Source: CAINVV01 sp037137375 (GTDB lineage: Bacteria; Bacteroidota; Bacteroidia; Bacteroidales; Prolixibacteraceae). From it: 64,000 bases of DNA. Made by a program: the position numbers and the translations under genes. Of the stretch, positions 40,509-55,500 are shown piece after piece (position 1 is the stretch's first letter; each line of letters opens with the position of its first letter). The DNA lies in the NCBI GenBank assembly GCA_037137375.1, contig JBAXKJ010000002.1, positions 189,834-253,833 of the forward strand, in the 5' to 3' direction. A model generated the notes under the pieces. It saw only the letters and a program-made list of their open reading frames with translations. It was not told where the DNA came from and made no database searches.

Positions 40509-43500
40509 GTGGTTAGCCGCCCTTTTATACCGTTTCAAAAGCCCGGAATATGGAAATTATTCTTCGGGCTTTTCTTCATTTTGTTCTTTGGCGGTCAGCA
40601 GGTCAATGCACAAGGCAATGCGTTGAGTTTCGATGGGGTGAATGATTATGTAGGGTTCAGCACCATCCCTCCTTATAATACCAGTACTACAACGATTGAA
40701 GCATGGATCAAGATTGTGATTCCATCAGGGTACGCGATTGCAGAACCGAATATTGTATCCTGGGGTTATGACGCCAATTCAGTCGAATTTCGGCTAGGTA
40801 TCAGTGGAAGCAATGCGACCCTCCAATTTGGAATTGATGCAACAAGCAATGGCGGTGGGGCCTGGCAATCCATCACTGGAGGCACAAATATTAATACGGG
40901 GAATTGGGTTCATGTGGCTGTCGTAAAAAACGGCTCTACTTCCACCTTGTATATCAATGGCGTGTCCGAAGCAAGTGGAACGATCGCTAGAAATCCTTCT
41001 CTCAACACCTTTGATATTGGCAATTTAAATGAACATGGTGGTCAGCAAAACAGGTATTTCCCCGGATTAATTGACGAAGTGCGAATCTGGGGTGTTGCCC
41101 GCACCCAGACAGAAATCCAGGCGAATATGTCCAATGAGCTTACCGGAAATGAAAGCGGGCTTACCGCTTATTACAAGATGAGCGATGGGAGCGGGACAAC
41201 CTTAACTGATAATAAGACCAACGGCACGAAGTATAACGGAACCTTGAACAATGGGGTAAGCTGGGTAGCCGGAGCTCAAATGATTCTTGTCAATTTCACA
41301 AATGGCAGCGGTTTTACTCCAGTTTGCGCAGCTAACCGGCCGGATCAAGCGATCGGCCGGTTTGCGATGACAGCTACCGGTTCTGGCGGTTCACTTTCAA
41401 CAGCAACCATCACTCTTAATGGGACAAGGACTGGTTGTTCCAATTTTAAATTATGGGAAAGCTCAGATGCAGTTTTTGGTGGAGATACGCAGCTGGGTTC
41501 TACTATTGCATCTGATCCCGGAACTTCAGGAATTGTGACTTTTAACAGTTTCACCAGCACTTTAAGTACCAGCCCAAAGTATTACTTCTTGACCTGTGAT
41601 ATTTCAAACACATCTACAGGTAGTATCCAGGGAGTAATTGCTAACAATAGTTCTTTTACGTTTACCTTGGCCTCATTAATGGGAACGGCCATCAGCAATG
41701 CTGCACTTTCCTCAAGTACCATTGGATTGACAGGAAATGCCATTTTGGGTCTGGGTCAACAACTGCTCTTCAATAATACAGGAAGTGTGCAAAGCTGGGC
41801 GGTACCAACAGGGACCACGAATATTCAGGTGATTGCCATTGGCAGCGGAGGTTCGGGTGGTGCAGCTTATTGGGCAGGTGGTGGTGGTGGCGGTGGCGCA
41901 CTTGCTTACAGATATTTCTTGCCGGTTATAGCAGGTAATAATGCGACAGTATTTGCCGGTAGTGGAGGAGTTGGTGTGAGTGCAAATTCCGGAGGTCAGG
42001 GCACGTCCGGTTCTGCAAGTTATCTGACTTACGGAGGAGTTACAATCCAGGCAAACGGTGGTAGTGCAGGAACAGGAACTCTCAGCGATACTAATACTCC
42101 TTACGCTGGAGGTTCAGGAGGATCACCTTCCGGTACATATGACGGTGGCGGAACAGGTGGAACAGGCGGTTCTTCTTCCAGTGATACTGCAGGAGGCGGA
42201 GGCGGTGCCGGAGGCTATTCTGGCAGTGGTGGCAGCGGAGGCGGTACTGCTGGTGCCGGAGGTGGTAGTGCCGGAGGTGTTAACGGCGGAAATAATGGAA
42301 CGAGCGGCGCAACGCAATCAGGCGGAGGAACGGGTATCAGTGGGCCAGGAACAAACGGATCCTCGGCAGGAACAGGAGGTTCGGGTGGAGGTAGCGGATC
42401 GGCCAATGGCACATCAGGAGGAAGCTCCTATACCGGTGGTTCTTACGGTGGTGGTGGCGGTGGCCAGAGCAATGATTCAAAAAGCACACCTGGTTGCAAT
42501 GGTGGTGCTGGTGCAGTTGCAATCTATTATGGCTGGACAAAAACGTATGGGGATGCTCCATTTACCCTGAACGCAGCTGCAACATCAGGAGGAGCGTTGA
42601 CTTATTCTTCTTCCAATTCCAATATTGCCACCATAAGTGGAAATACCGTAACAATCACCGGCCCTGGCACGTGTACCATCTACGCCACTACCGGAGGTGG
42701 TACCTACCTTGCAGCCGGACAAACATTGACAGTAAATAGCACCTCAGCCATCATCACTTCCGGTACTCTTACTGCCTTTGCAGCATGTTCCGGATTAGCT
42801 TCAGCCCCCCAAAGTTTTACGGCATCTGGCACTTTCTTAAGTGCCGATATTTCAATAACCGCCCCAACTGGGTTTGAAATTTGCCTCACTTCCGGGGGAA
42901 CCTATTCAAGTTCAGTCTCCTTGGCTCAAAGCAGTGGCAGTGTGGCCTCAACAACGGTTTATGTACGCATATCGGCTTCGGCATCCGGCTCTCCTTCCGG
43001 TAATGTTGCATTGGCATCAGCAGGAGCTGCAACAGTGAATGTGTCGGCAAGTGGAACAGTCAATGCATTGCCTACTCCTTCGTTTACTAATCAGCCAGGA
43101 GCAAGCGCTGTTGCTGGAACCGATGTTTCCTACACTTCTGAAGCATCTAAAACAAATTATGTATGGGTTGTGTCTGGTACACTTAACACCGATTATTCGA
43201 TTACATCTGGTGGGACAGGTACATCAAGTAGTACTGTCACCCTAAAATGGCTGACTACAGGTAGCAAGACTGCAACTATCAATTATACTAACAGCAATAA
43301 TTGTACAGCTGTCTCTGCCACGTCCTCTACGGCCACATCTATCACATCATTTGCCACAGGAGCCGGAACGGCCGGCGACCCCTATCATATTACAAATGCC
43401 ACTGAGTTAAACAACGTTCGCAATTATCTAGGGGCCGGGAATTATTTCAAAGTGATGAACAACATTGATTTGAGCCCTTATCTCACGAGTGGAGGTGCGG

Positions 43501-46500
43501 GTTACGCTGCTTGGGGGGCTTCCGGCTGGCTGCCCATTGGCGATGCGACCATAAAATTTCAGGGGAATTTTGATGGAAACGGGAAAATAGTTTCCAACCT
43601 AGCCATTAACAGGGCTACAACGGATTATATCGGATTATTTGGATGGACCGCTGGATCTTCACTTTCGGGAATTGGATTAACAAATGTCAATATTATTGGT
43701 CATGATTATGCAGGTGCTTTAGCCGGAGAAGTCGACGGGACCGGTGCCGGCACCGGTTCTACCGTTTCAAACTGCTATTCCACTGGGAGTGTTACCTGTC
43801 ATGTGGTATTAGGCGGATTAATTGGACAAATAGGTGGATATGGGCCCAATAATGGAGGAACTGTAAGTCAATGCTATTCGACGGCAACTATTATAGGTAC
43901 TTCAAATGCAGGTGGTTTACTTGCCCAAAGCAATAGCGGAACTATAACTCAGTGTTATGCAACCGGCAATGTTAGTATTTCTGCAGGTAACTGGACGGAT
44001 GGAGGCCTGGTTGCGTGGAATGCTAATTCAAGTAGCAGCATATTGAATTGTTATGCAACAGGTAATGTAACCGGAGATAATAGGGCAGCGGGATTGGTCG
44101 GTTCAAATAGCGGAACGGTCGTGAATGGTTATTCAATAGGGCACGTTTATCCGGCATCCTCCTTTAGTCAGTTAGATGGTCCCTTTGCAAATGACAATGC
44201 CCCAACCAATTGTTTTTGGAATTCAGATATTTGGACCACTGGCAGTACCAATGGGACTGGCAAAACCACAGCTCAGTTAAAAATCCAATCCACCTTTGCC
44301 GGATGGGATTTTGCCACTACTCCCATCTGGCAGATTGATTGCGTAAACAATTCTGGTTATCCTTACCTGGCCTGGCAGTCCATTATTGCTCCAACCACGC
44401 AGGCATCTGCTATCGTCTTTTCGGCTATCCAGGCTACTCAGGTAACCATCGACTGGACGAATGGCAATGGAGCAAAACGAGCGGTGTTTGTTAAAGCTAC
44501 AACAGGCGCCATCACAAATCCAGTGAATCTTACTACTTACACAGCGAGTGCCGACTGGTCTTCGAAGGGAACTCAACTTGGCTTATCCGGATATTACTGT
44601 GTGTACAACGGAACCGGCAGCAGTGTCACAATGACCGGCCTGACTTCAGGGACAACCTATATTGTTCAGGTGTTTGAATATACAGGAACCGCAGGGGCGG
44701 AAATGTATAATACTGCTACGGCAAATAATAATCCCAAAAGCCAAACAACCTGTTCTATTACGCTTATCAGCAGTCAGTCGACCGCAGCACAAACTCAATG
44801 TCTCAATGGCAACTTTACCATTATCACAGTTACAGCGACCGGTACCAATTTAACCTACCAATGGTACAGCAATACAAGTGCCAGCAATTCGGGAGGTACT
44901 TCTTTGGTTACAGACAACGGAGCGCGAACAAGCAGTTATACCCCACAAACAGGCACAGCAGGTACACTCTATTATTATTCTATAGTACATGGTGACTGCG
45001 GGGCGGATATAACGAGTAGTATTTCTGGTGCTTTTCTTGTCAATTTGGTACCTGATATCAGCAGTCAGTCGACTGGCACACAAACCCAATGCCAGAATGG
45101 GACTTTTACGCCAATTACCGTTACAGCAACCGGATACGGTACATTGACCTACCAATGGTTCAGCAATACGACAGCAACCACAACTGGTGGAACATCACTT
45201 GTTGCAACAAATGGAGCGCAAACGAACAGTTACACACCGCAAACTGTTACTGCCGGAACCTTGTATTATTATTGTATTGTTACCGGAACCTGCGGATCGG
45301 TTACCAGCTCTGCATCTGAAGCATTTATTGTAACCAGCTTGCCTTCAATATCCGGCGTGACCGGCACAACTTCCATCTGCTCAGGCAGTACAACAACCCT
45401 TACCGCCAGTTCAGCAGCAATTAGTCCGGTATTTAATTGGTACGATTCGGCTACTGGCGGAACATTGTTGAATACAGGCGCGGCCTATACAACGGCAATT
45501 TTAACAACCGGCACTACTTTTTATGTGGAAGTGACGAGTGGAATCTGTACCTCAAGTCCGAGAACGACGACTGCTGTATCGGTCAATAATTCGCCGGGTA
45601 GTTTTGGCAATTCGCTGGGTTTTGACGGAACAAATGATTTTGTTAATTGTGGCAATAATTCGAGTGTTCAAATTGGACAAGGAACCATCGAAGCATGGAT
45701 AAAAACAGCCAATGCAGGTTCAAGTTACAGGGGTATTTTGGTAAAATGGCAGGCGTATGGCTTGTTCCTTCTGGATAATGTTTTGGTTACATGGGATTGG
45801 GTCTCCAACGGTCCTAAATCCACTGGTATTTCTTTGGCAGATAATAATTGGCATCATATCGCATTTAGTTTTAATTCTGGGGTGACCAATGGTTCCTATA
45901 TTTATATTGATGGGGTATTAAAACTAACAACAACCTACACAATATTAAACCAAACCAATGGGGTGGGAATTGGGAATGGCTCATTGACACCAAATCAACA
46001 AAACTTTACAGGATCTATTGATGAAGTTCGCATCTGGAACGTGGCTCGCACTCAGGCACAGGTTCAGTCCGCCATGAACACTGAGCTTGCCGGCACAGAG
46101 AGTGGTTTGGCAGCATATTATAACTTCAATCAGGGAACATCCAGCGGCACGAATTCGGGTATTTCTACGCTAACAGATAAAACATCCAATTCCAACAATG
46201 GAACCCTCTCCAGTTTCGCGTTAACAGGTTCGTCCTCCAATTGGGTTGCCGGAAACAGCATTACCATGGCAGCCATTACCGGAACGACAACGGTTTGTGC
46301 GGGCAGTACCACTGCCTTGAGTGATGCAACCTTTGGCGGAACCTGGACCTCCTCAAATACCAATGCTGCAACAATTAATAGTTCTACAGGATTGGTTTCG
46401 GGCGTGGCGGCAGGATCCAGTACCATATCTTATACACTAACATCCGGGAATGGCTGTACAGGTAACGGTGCCAGTGTGGTAACAACCACGGTAACTGTTA

Positions 46501-49500
46501 ACGGATTGCCGTCTATTACAAGTCAGCCGTCCACAGGCATTCAGACCATCTGTCTCAACGGCACGGCTTCGGCCTTAACTATCACAGCAACCGGCTCCGG
46601 GTTAACCTACCAGTGGTATAGCAATACCTCATCTGCCAATACCGGCGGAACTTCACTCGGCAGCGCCACTGGTGCTCAGACCAATAGTTACACGCCACTC
46701 ACAACAGCGGCTGGCACCAAATATTATTATTGTTTAGTAAGTGGAACCTGCTCTCCTGCAGTGACAAGCATTGTTTCAGGGGCGATTACCATACAAGCGA
46801 ATTTATCTGCTGTTGCTGTTACTCCTTCAACAGCGCAAGTCTTTATTTCCAGCAATTCTGGCACACAATTAACGGTCTCTGAAACTGGTGGAGGAACTAT
46901 AACGGGTCGTCAATGGGGCTTTCGCACAACGACCGGTGGTGCTATTTCTGCCATCAGCGGAGCAACTGGAACAACGTATACTCCGACCAGTACTGATTTA
47001 GGTTCTGGTGTAAAATATGTAGTTTGTACTTCTACGCCAACTTGTGGTTCAGCCATTGTGTCAAATGAGATAACGGTGACAGTTTATGCGGCACCTTCCT
47101 CTCAGGCGACCAATGTCACCTTCAGCAGCACGACCGATGTTTCGACCAGCATTAGCTGGACCAATGGCAACGGCAGCTATCGTGCTGTATTTATGAAGGC
47201 CGCGAATACCGGAACCCCTTCCCCCGTAAATGGGACTAGTTATACGGCTAGTACCACTTTTGGCTCAGGGACTCAAATCGGGAGTACGGGTTGGTATTGT
47301 ATTTATAACGGTACTGGAAGTTCGGTTGTTGTAACCAATTTGGTAACAACAACCGCCTATACGGCAATGGTGATTGAATTTAATGGTACAACTGGTTATC
47401 AAGCTTATATAACATCGTCAGCAACAAATAATCCAAGTATATTTTCATCCTCTTTAAGTACCTTTAATTCTTCTGGATCCATTGTAAACTGGACAGTACC
47501 TGCCGGTGTCACCTCTGTTACGATAGATGCTTATGGCGCGCAGGGAGGAAACGATTTATGTTCATCCGGGTACAATTATGGAGGTTATGGAGCTCAAATA
47601 AAGGGGACATTTACAGTCGTACCCGGAAATATCTTACAACTTTTAGTAGGTGGACAGGGTGTCAACAGTACATCACCATGCAGTCGTGGCGGTAGCGGCG
47701 GTGGCGGTACATTTGTCTACAATTCATCGACTTCAGCATTAATGATTGCTGCGGGAGGCGGTGGTGGAGCAGGGCAAAGCACTTATGCAAGTTCTACTGT
47801 TCATGCCAATGGATCGACTAACGGGAATGCCGGCACAAACAGTGGGGGCGCCGGTGGCACTTCAGGTAATGGCGGCGGAGTGGCATCTTATGGTGGTGGA
47901 GGAGCGGGTTGGAATTCAAATGGAACCTCTACACCTTATGGTAAAGGAGGATTCCGGTTTTTAGAAGGCGGAGCCGGTGGAAATGGCTATGCGGATGGCG
48001 CTGCCGGAGGTAATGGAGGATTTGGCGGCGGCGGCGGTGCTTATGCAGGTGGCGGCGGTGGCGGCGGTTATTCAGGTGGCGGCGGCGGCGGTTGGTCAAA
48101 TTCAGGATTTGGCGGTGGCGGCGGTTCCTACAATGGTGGCTCAAGCCTCGTATCTTCAGGCGGTGTCAGATCAGGTAATGGAACAGTAACAATTACATTC
48201 TCTGGATCTTCTCCAATTATCTCCACAAATGGCGCAATAACTGCATTTGCAACTTATCTGGGATCAGCCTCTGTAGCCCAAAGTACCATTGTTTCGGCAA
48301 TAAATCTTTCAACTGATATTACAGTTACAGCCCCTACCGGATATGAAGTTTCTTTAACTATCGGGTCAGGTTATGCAGGTGCAATAACATTAACTCCAAC
48401 AAGTGGAATAGTTACTTCAACTAACGTTTATGTACGATTGTCGAGCGCATCAACCGGAACTCCATCGGGTAATTTAGCATTGACATCCACTGGCGCTACC
48501 GCATACAATGTGGCAGTAAGTGGTACTGTTTATGTAACCCCAACAACACAAGCTAGTGATGTGATTTTGAGTAGTACTTCAGATATTTCAAGCCCTATTA
48601 TCTGGACCAATGGAAATGGCAGCAGGCGTGCCGTCTTTGTGAAGGCTGCTAATACCGGAACCCCATCACCTGTAAATGGAACAACTTATACAGCGAATGC
48701 AGCTTTTGGCTCAGGCACACAAATTGGCAGTACAGGTTGGTATTGTGTATACGTTGGAACGGGCACTTCGGTGACGGTTACAAATCTTACAACAGCAAAT
48801 CCATTTACGGTAATGGTTATCGAATTCAATGGGATTGATGGATCTCAAGCGTATTTATTGTCTTCAGTAACCACTAATCCAAAAACGAGTATAGCCGCTA
48901 CAACTACTATTAATTCTTCGGGATCTATTGTAAACTGGACAGTACCTGCCGGTGTCACCTCTGTTACGATAGATGCTTATGGCGCGCAGGGAGGAAACGA
49001 TTTATGTTCATCCGGGTACAATTATGGAGGTTATGGAGCTCAAATAAAGGGGACATTTACAGTCGTACCCGGAAATATCTTACAACTTTTAGTAGGTGGA
49101 CAGGGTGTCAACAGTACATCACCATGCAGTCGTGGCGGTAGCGGCGGTGGCGGTACATTTGTCTACAATTCATCGACTTCAGCATTAATGATTGCTGCGG
49201 GAGGCGGTGGTGGAGCAGGGCAAAGCACTTATGCAAGTTCTACTGTTCATGCCAATGGATCGACTAACGGGAATGCCGGCACAAACAGTGGGGGCGCCGG
49301 TGGCACTTCAGGTAATGGCGGCGGAGTGGCATCTTATGGTGGTGGAGGAGCGGGTTGGAATTCAAATGGAACCTCTACACCTTATGGTAAAGGAGGATTC
49401 CGGTTTTTAGAAGGCGGAGCCGGTGGAAATGGCTATGCGGATGGCGCTGCCGGAGGTAATGGAGGATTTGGCGGCGGCGGCGGTGCTTATGCAGGTGGCG

Positions 49501-52500
49501 GCGGTGGCGGCGGTTATTCAGGTGGCGGCGGCGGCGGTTGGTCAAATTCAGGATTTGGCGGTGGTGGTGGCTCCTATAATAATGGCTCAAGTGCAGTAAA
49601 TGCCGGTGGTGCCAGATCGGGAAATGGATTGGTTTATATTACAACATACAGTTCTGGTCCAACTATTTCATCAACTGGAACCTTAACGGCTTTTACTATC
49701 TATGCCGGAACAGTTTCTGTTGCTCAAAGTCTTTCAGTGACGGGTGCAAGATTAACAGGTGATATTACTGTTACTGCACCTACCGGATTTGAAGTTTCTT
49801 TGGCCTCCGGCTCCGGGTATGCCGGAAGTTTGTCCTTAACGCAGACAAGTGGAACCGTAGCTTCTACAACTATTTACATACGCTTGACAAATGTCGCAAG
49901 AGGAAGTGTTTCGGGTAATATTGTATTTACCTCAACAGATGTTGTTCCCTTAAATGTTGCTGCAGCTGGAACCGTATATTCTTCTCCAACAACACAGGCA
50001 ACCAATCTGACGTTTAGCACTACGGCAGATGCTTCAACTAATATTGCCTGGACAAATGGGAATGGAAGCAACCGGGCTGTATTCATAAAGGAAGCGAGTA
50101 CCGGTTCTGCTTTACCGGTAAATGGAACTACTTATACTGCCAATACTAGTTTTGGTAGTGGAACGCAAATTGGCAGTACGGGCTGGTATTGTGTGTATAA
50201 TGGAACCGGTAATTCTGTAGTAGTCAGCAGTTTGGCGGCAACGAATTCATATATGGTAATGGTTGTTGAGTGCAATGGCGTTGCTGGAGCACAAGCATAT
50301 TTTACAGCTACTGCGACACACAATCCAAGTCCTTTCACCTCAGTCGTCAATACTATTAATTCTTCAGGTTCCATTGTAAACTGGACAGTACCAGCCGGAG
50401 TTACCTCTGTTACGATAGATGCTTATGGCGCGCAGGGAGGAAATGATTTATGTTCATCCGGGTACAATTATGGAGGTTATGGTGCTCAAATAAAGGGGAC
50501 ATTTACTGTGGTACCGGGAAATATCTTACAACTTTTAGTAGGTGGACAGGGTGTCAATAGTACATCACCATGCAGTCGTGGCGGTAGTGGTGGTGGCGGT
50601 ACATTTGTATACAATTCTACCACTTCCACGTTAATGATTGCTGCCGGAGGCGGTGGAGGAGCAGGACAAAGCACTTATGCAAGTTCTACTGTTCATGCCA
50701 ATGGATCGACTAATGGGAATGCCGGTACAAACAGTGGAGGCGCTGGTGGCACTTCAGGTAATGGAGGCGGAGTGGCATCTTATGGTGGTGGAGGAGCGGG
50801 TTGGAATTCAAATGGAACATCAACAGGTTATGGCAAAGGTGGATTCCGATTTTTAGAAGGCGGATCTGGTGGAAATGGGTATGCGGATGGCGCTGCTGGA
50901 GGTAATGGAGGATTTGGCGGAGGTGGCGGTGCTTATGCAGGTGGCGGCGGTGGTGGCGGTTATTCAGGTGGTGGCGGCGGCGGCTGGTCAAATTCAGGAT
51001 TTGGCGGTGGCGCTGGCTCTTACAATAGCGGCTCAAGCCTCGTATCTTCAGGCGGTGTCAGATCAGGAAATGGATTGATAACAATTACTACCTATTTTAC
51101 AAGCCCAATCCCAACCATCACATCAACTGGCACTCTTACTGCCTATACCTCTTGTTCGGGTTCAGCTTCAACAGCAAAGAGTTTTACAGCATCAGGCACC
51201 GCATTAACTGCTGATATTACGGTGACGGCTCCCACGGGTTTCGAGGTGTCAACTTCTTCGAGTACAGGTTATGCCAGCAGCATCACCTTGACACAAAGCG
51301 GTGGAATTGTTTCGGCTGCCTCCGTTTATGTAAGGATGACAAGCTCTGCAACGGGTACACTTTCCGGGAATGTTGTTTTAACAACTACCGGTGCAACTCC
51401 GGTCAATGTTGCAACAAGTGGCACTGTTAATGCTGTAACGGCCATTGGCAGTCAGTCGGCTGGCACTCAAACACAATGTCTGAATGGCTCTTTTACAGCC
51501 ATCACCTTAACAGCTACCGGAACAACCCCATTTACCTACCAATGGTATAGCAATTCGAGTGCAAGTAATTCGGGAGGAACTTCACTTGTCTCGGCGAATG
51601 GTGCACAGACGAACAGTTATACCCCACAGACCAATGTTGCCGGAACACTTTATTATTATTGTATCGTACATGGTACTTGCGGAGCTGATATAACCAGTGC
51701 AATATCTGGTGCTTTTATCGTCAGCCCGGCCTCGGTTGGAGGTAGTATCACCGGTGCAGCGTCCATCATATTGCCCTCTACGACGGGGACTATGACACTG
51801 GCAAGTTATACAGGCTCTATCGTGCGATGGGAAAAGCGGGTCAATGCTGCCGTAAGCTGGACAGCTGTAACCAATACCAATGCAACATATTCTGAGACGC
51901 CTGCTTCGGCCGGTAGCTGGGAATACAGAGCCACCATAAAGAGCGGATCTTGCGCAGAAACATATTCTTCCGCATTGACGATCATCGCTTATGCAGTTCC
52001 AACCATCACGTCGTTTTCACCGGTCGATGGGGGTAGTAACGCTTCGATCATTATTACCGGAACCGGTTTTTCCGGAACTGGCTTCACAACATCGGCGGTC
52101 AGTTTTGGCGGAACGGCAGCCACCTCTTTCACTGTCAACTCAGCTACCCAGATTACGGCAGTTGTTGGATCGGGTACAACCGGAAATGTAAGTGTGACTA
52201 CCCCTGGGGGAACAATTACAAAAGCAGGATTTACCTGGATGTCGCCTCCGGCCTTGAGCTCATTTACTCCAACATATGGAGCCAATTTCACTACCGTGAC
52301 AATCACGGGGACCAATCTAAGCGGAGCCACAGCAGTAAGTTTTGGAGGTACTGCAGCCACCACTTTCACGGTAGTTAATGCAACGACTATAACTGCGGTA
52401 TCCGGAGCGTACGGAACCTCTGGTAATGTTAGCGTGACCACTCCGGGTGGTTCGGCAACATTGACAGGGTTCACACACATAGCTGCGACGGCAACTAATT

Positions 52501-55500
52501 TAAACTATTCGGGCTCGATTGTAAATTGGGTTGTGCCGGCGGATGTATATTCAATTACCATTGAAGCTTGGGGTGCACAAGGCGGTGGCGGAGTCGGAAT
52601 TAGTCTGGCCGGAGGCAAAGGCGCCCGGATGAAAGGGACTTTCAGTGTGACTCCCGGAGAGACCTTGAAGATCCTTGTTGGCCAGAAAGGTGGAACAGGA
52701 GGTTCTGTATCAGATCCGCAAGGGAATGAGAATGGCGGCGGCGGTGGAACATTTATTGTCAGGCAAACAGGTAATACCCCATTGATAATAGCTGGCGGTG
52801 GCGGTGGAGGACCCTCCACATCATATGGTTCGAGCTGTGGCAGAAATGCAGCAGATGCCGATGGGCAAACAGGTACTTCGGGCGTTAGCATCGGATGTTA
52901 TCAAACCGGAAATGGTGGAACAGGCGGAAATGGCGGAAGTGCAGCAGGCACCTATGAAGGGGGTGCAGGAGGTGGTTTCAGTAGCGATGGAGCCAACGGA
53001 GGAACCCATTGTATTCTGGCTTATGGTGGCAAAAGCTTTTTGAACGGCGGTGCCGGTGGTGCTGGAAATACGTGTTATTCTACTGCCAATTATGGTGGTT
53101 TCGGTGGTGGAGGCGGTGGCCAGTTGGGTGGTCCTGGCGGTGGCGGCGGTTATTCAGGAGGTGGAACGGCAGGACAATGGAGTGGTTACTCTACCTATGG
53201 TGGTGGTGGTGGTTCCTATAATGTTGGGACAAGCCCTTCCAACACAACAGGCGTACAGTCAGGGAATGGACAGGTTACACTCACTTACGCCACTACAACA
53301 AACATTTCTTCATTTACTCCAACCAGTTCAGGAGTGGGGCTTACAGTTACCATTACCGGGACCAACTTTACCGGTGCAACTGCAGTTAGTTTCGGCGGTA
53401 CTGCTGCCACTTCATTCATGGTAGTAGATACCAATACAATTACGGCTGTTGTTGGAACGGGTGCTTCTGGAATTGTTAGTGTTACAGCACCCCGGGGAAC
53501 AGGGACACTTGCTGGATTCACATGGGTTCCGGCTCCTGTTATCAGCTCATTTACTCCTTTGTATGGAGGAAAATTTACCACTACAACCATCACCGGAACC
53601 AATTTCACCGGCACTACCGCGGTAAGTTTTGGGGGTGTTGCAGTTGCCTCCTTCACCGTTGTCAATTCAACGACCATTACAGCCATCGCAGGTGTCAGCG
53701 GTGCAACAGGAAATGTCAGTGTGACCACGGCTGGAGGAACATCCACGAAAGCAGGATTTGTGTGGGTAGCCCCGGTTGGGAACACACTGAATTATTCGGG
53801 TTCTATTGTTGATTGGATCGTCCCGGCAGGAGTAACTTCGATCAACATTGAAGCCTGGGGTGCACAAGGTGGAGGCGGGGTAGGAATTAGTCTAGCCGGA
53901 GGCAAGGGTGCCCGCATGAAAGGGACTTTCAGTGTGACTCCAGGAGAGACATTGAAAATCCTTGTCGGCCAGAAAGGTGGTACAGGAGGTTCTGTTTCAG
54001 ATCCCCAAGGGAATGAAAATGGCGGCGGAGGTGGAACATTTATTGTCAGGCAAACGGGCAATGCCCCATTGATTATAGCTGGCGGCGGAGGTGGAGGACC
54101 ATCAACATCCTATGGTTCAAGTTGCTCCAGAAATGCTGCAGATGCTGATGGACAGACGGGTACATCGGGCGTTAGCATCGGATGTTATCAAACCGGATCC
54201 GGAGGAACAGGCGGGAATGGCGGAGGTGCGGCAGGCTCCTATGAAGGCGGTGCCGGTGGTGGTTTCAGTTCGGATGGCGCTAACGGTACAACACATTGTG
54301 CGTTGTCTTACGGTGGAAAAAGCTTTTTGAATGGCGGTGCCGGTGGTACTGGAAATACGTGCTATTCAACTGCCAATTATGGTGGTTTCGGCGGTGGTGG
54401 CGGAGGTCAGCTGGGCGGACCGGGCGGTGGCGGTGGCTATTCTGGGGGAGGAACTGTGGGTCAATGGAGTGGATACTCTACCTATGGTGGTGGTGGCGGT
54501 TCCTATAATGTTGGGACAAGCCCTTCCAACTCAGCAGGTGTGCAGTCTGGCAACGGACAGGTCATCATCAATTATACCGTAGCATTATCTATCGTTTCAT
54601 TTACTCCAGTCAATTCCGGAAACGGTCTAACGGTGACCATTACTGGCACAAATTTTACTGGAGCCACTGCAGTAAGTTTTGGCGGAACATCTGCGAAGTC
54701 TTTCACGGTAGTTAATGCTACAACCATAACGGCTGTCGTTGATAGCGGAACATCCGGAATGGTCAGTGTTACAACCCCTGAGGGAACAGCTACTCTCGCT
54801 GGTTTTACGTGGTATTCTGCTCCGACCATCGGTTCATTTACCCCCGCAGGCGGTTCAGGAAATATCACCACCATCACGATTACCGGAACGAACTTCACCG
54901 GAACCACCGGCGTAAGCTTCGGAGGAGTTGCGGCCGCAACCTTCACGGTAGTTAATTCAACGACTATTACAGCTATCCCCGGATTTACCGGAGGCAGTGG
55001 GGATGTTTCTGTGACGACTTATGGCGGCACGGCTTCTTTGTCAGGATTTGTGTGGGCTGCCCCCCAGTCAGGAACGTATAATTATTCTGGTTCAATTATC
55101 ACCTGGACTGTTCCGGCAGGAGTAACTTCTATCAATATTGATGCTTATGGTGCGCAGGGCGGTGGAGGAGTAGGTATCAGTCTTGCCGGCGGTAAAGGAG
55201 CACGAATGAATGGAATTTTCAGTGTAACGCCAGGTGAAGTTTTGAAGATTCTGGTCGGTCAGAAGGGTGGAACAGGCGGCTCTGTATCTGATCCGCAAGG
55301 AAACGAAAATGGCGGTGGCGGTGGAAGTTTTGTCGTTCGGCAAACCGGGAATGTACCGATGATTGTTGCCGGTGGCGGTGGTGGCGGACCATCAACATCT
55401 TATGGTTCAAGTTGTACCAGAACTGCTGCAGATGCTGATGGGCAAACGGGTACTTCGGGCGTTACCATAGGATGTTATCAAACCGGATCAGGAGGAACAG

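Noticed and set aside
42058..42570. 170-residue plus-strand ORF rich in V, A and E
   Set aside because: It lies in another frame of a glycine-rich part of the giant gene; GGN codons shifted by one give long stop-free GTN/GAN runs. The same type of shadow recurs at 47746, 49192, 50638, 57556, 59365 and 63556.
51989..52480. 163-residue minus-strand ORF rich in proline and valine (similar ones at 53285 and 54572)
   Set aside because: Antisense shadow of the TIG domains; the repetition follows the repeat units of the giant gene, and the composition is not that of a normal protein.
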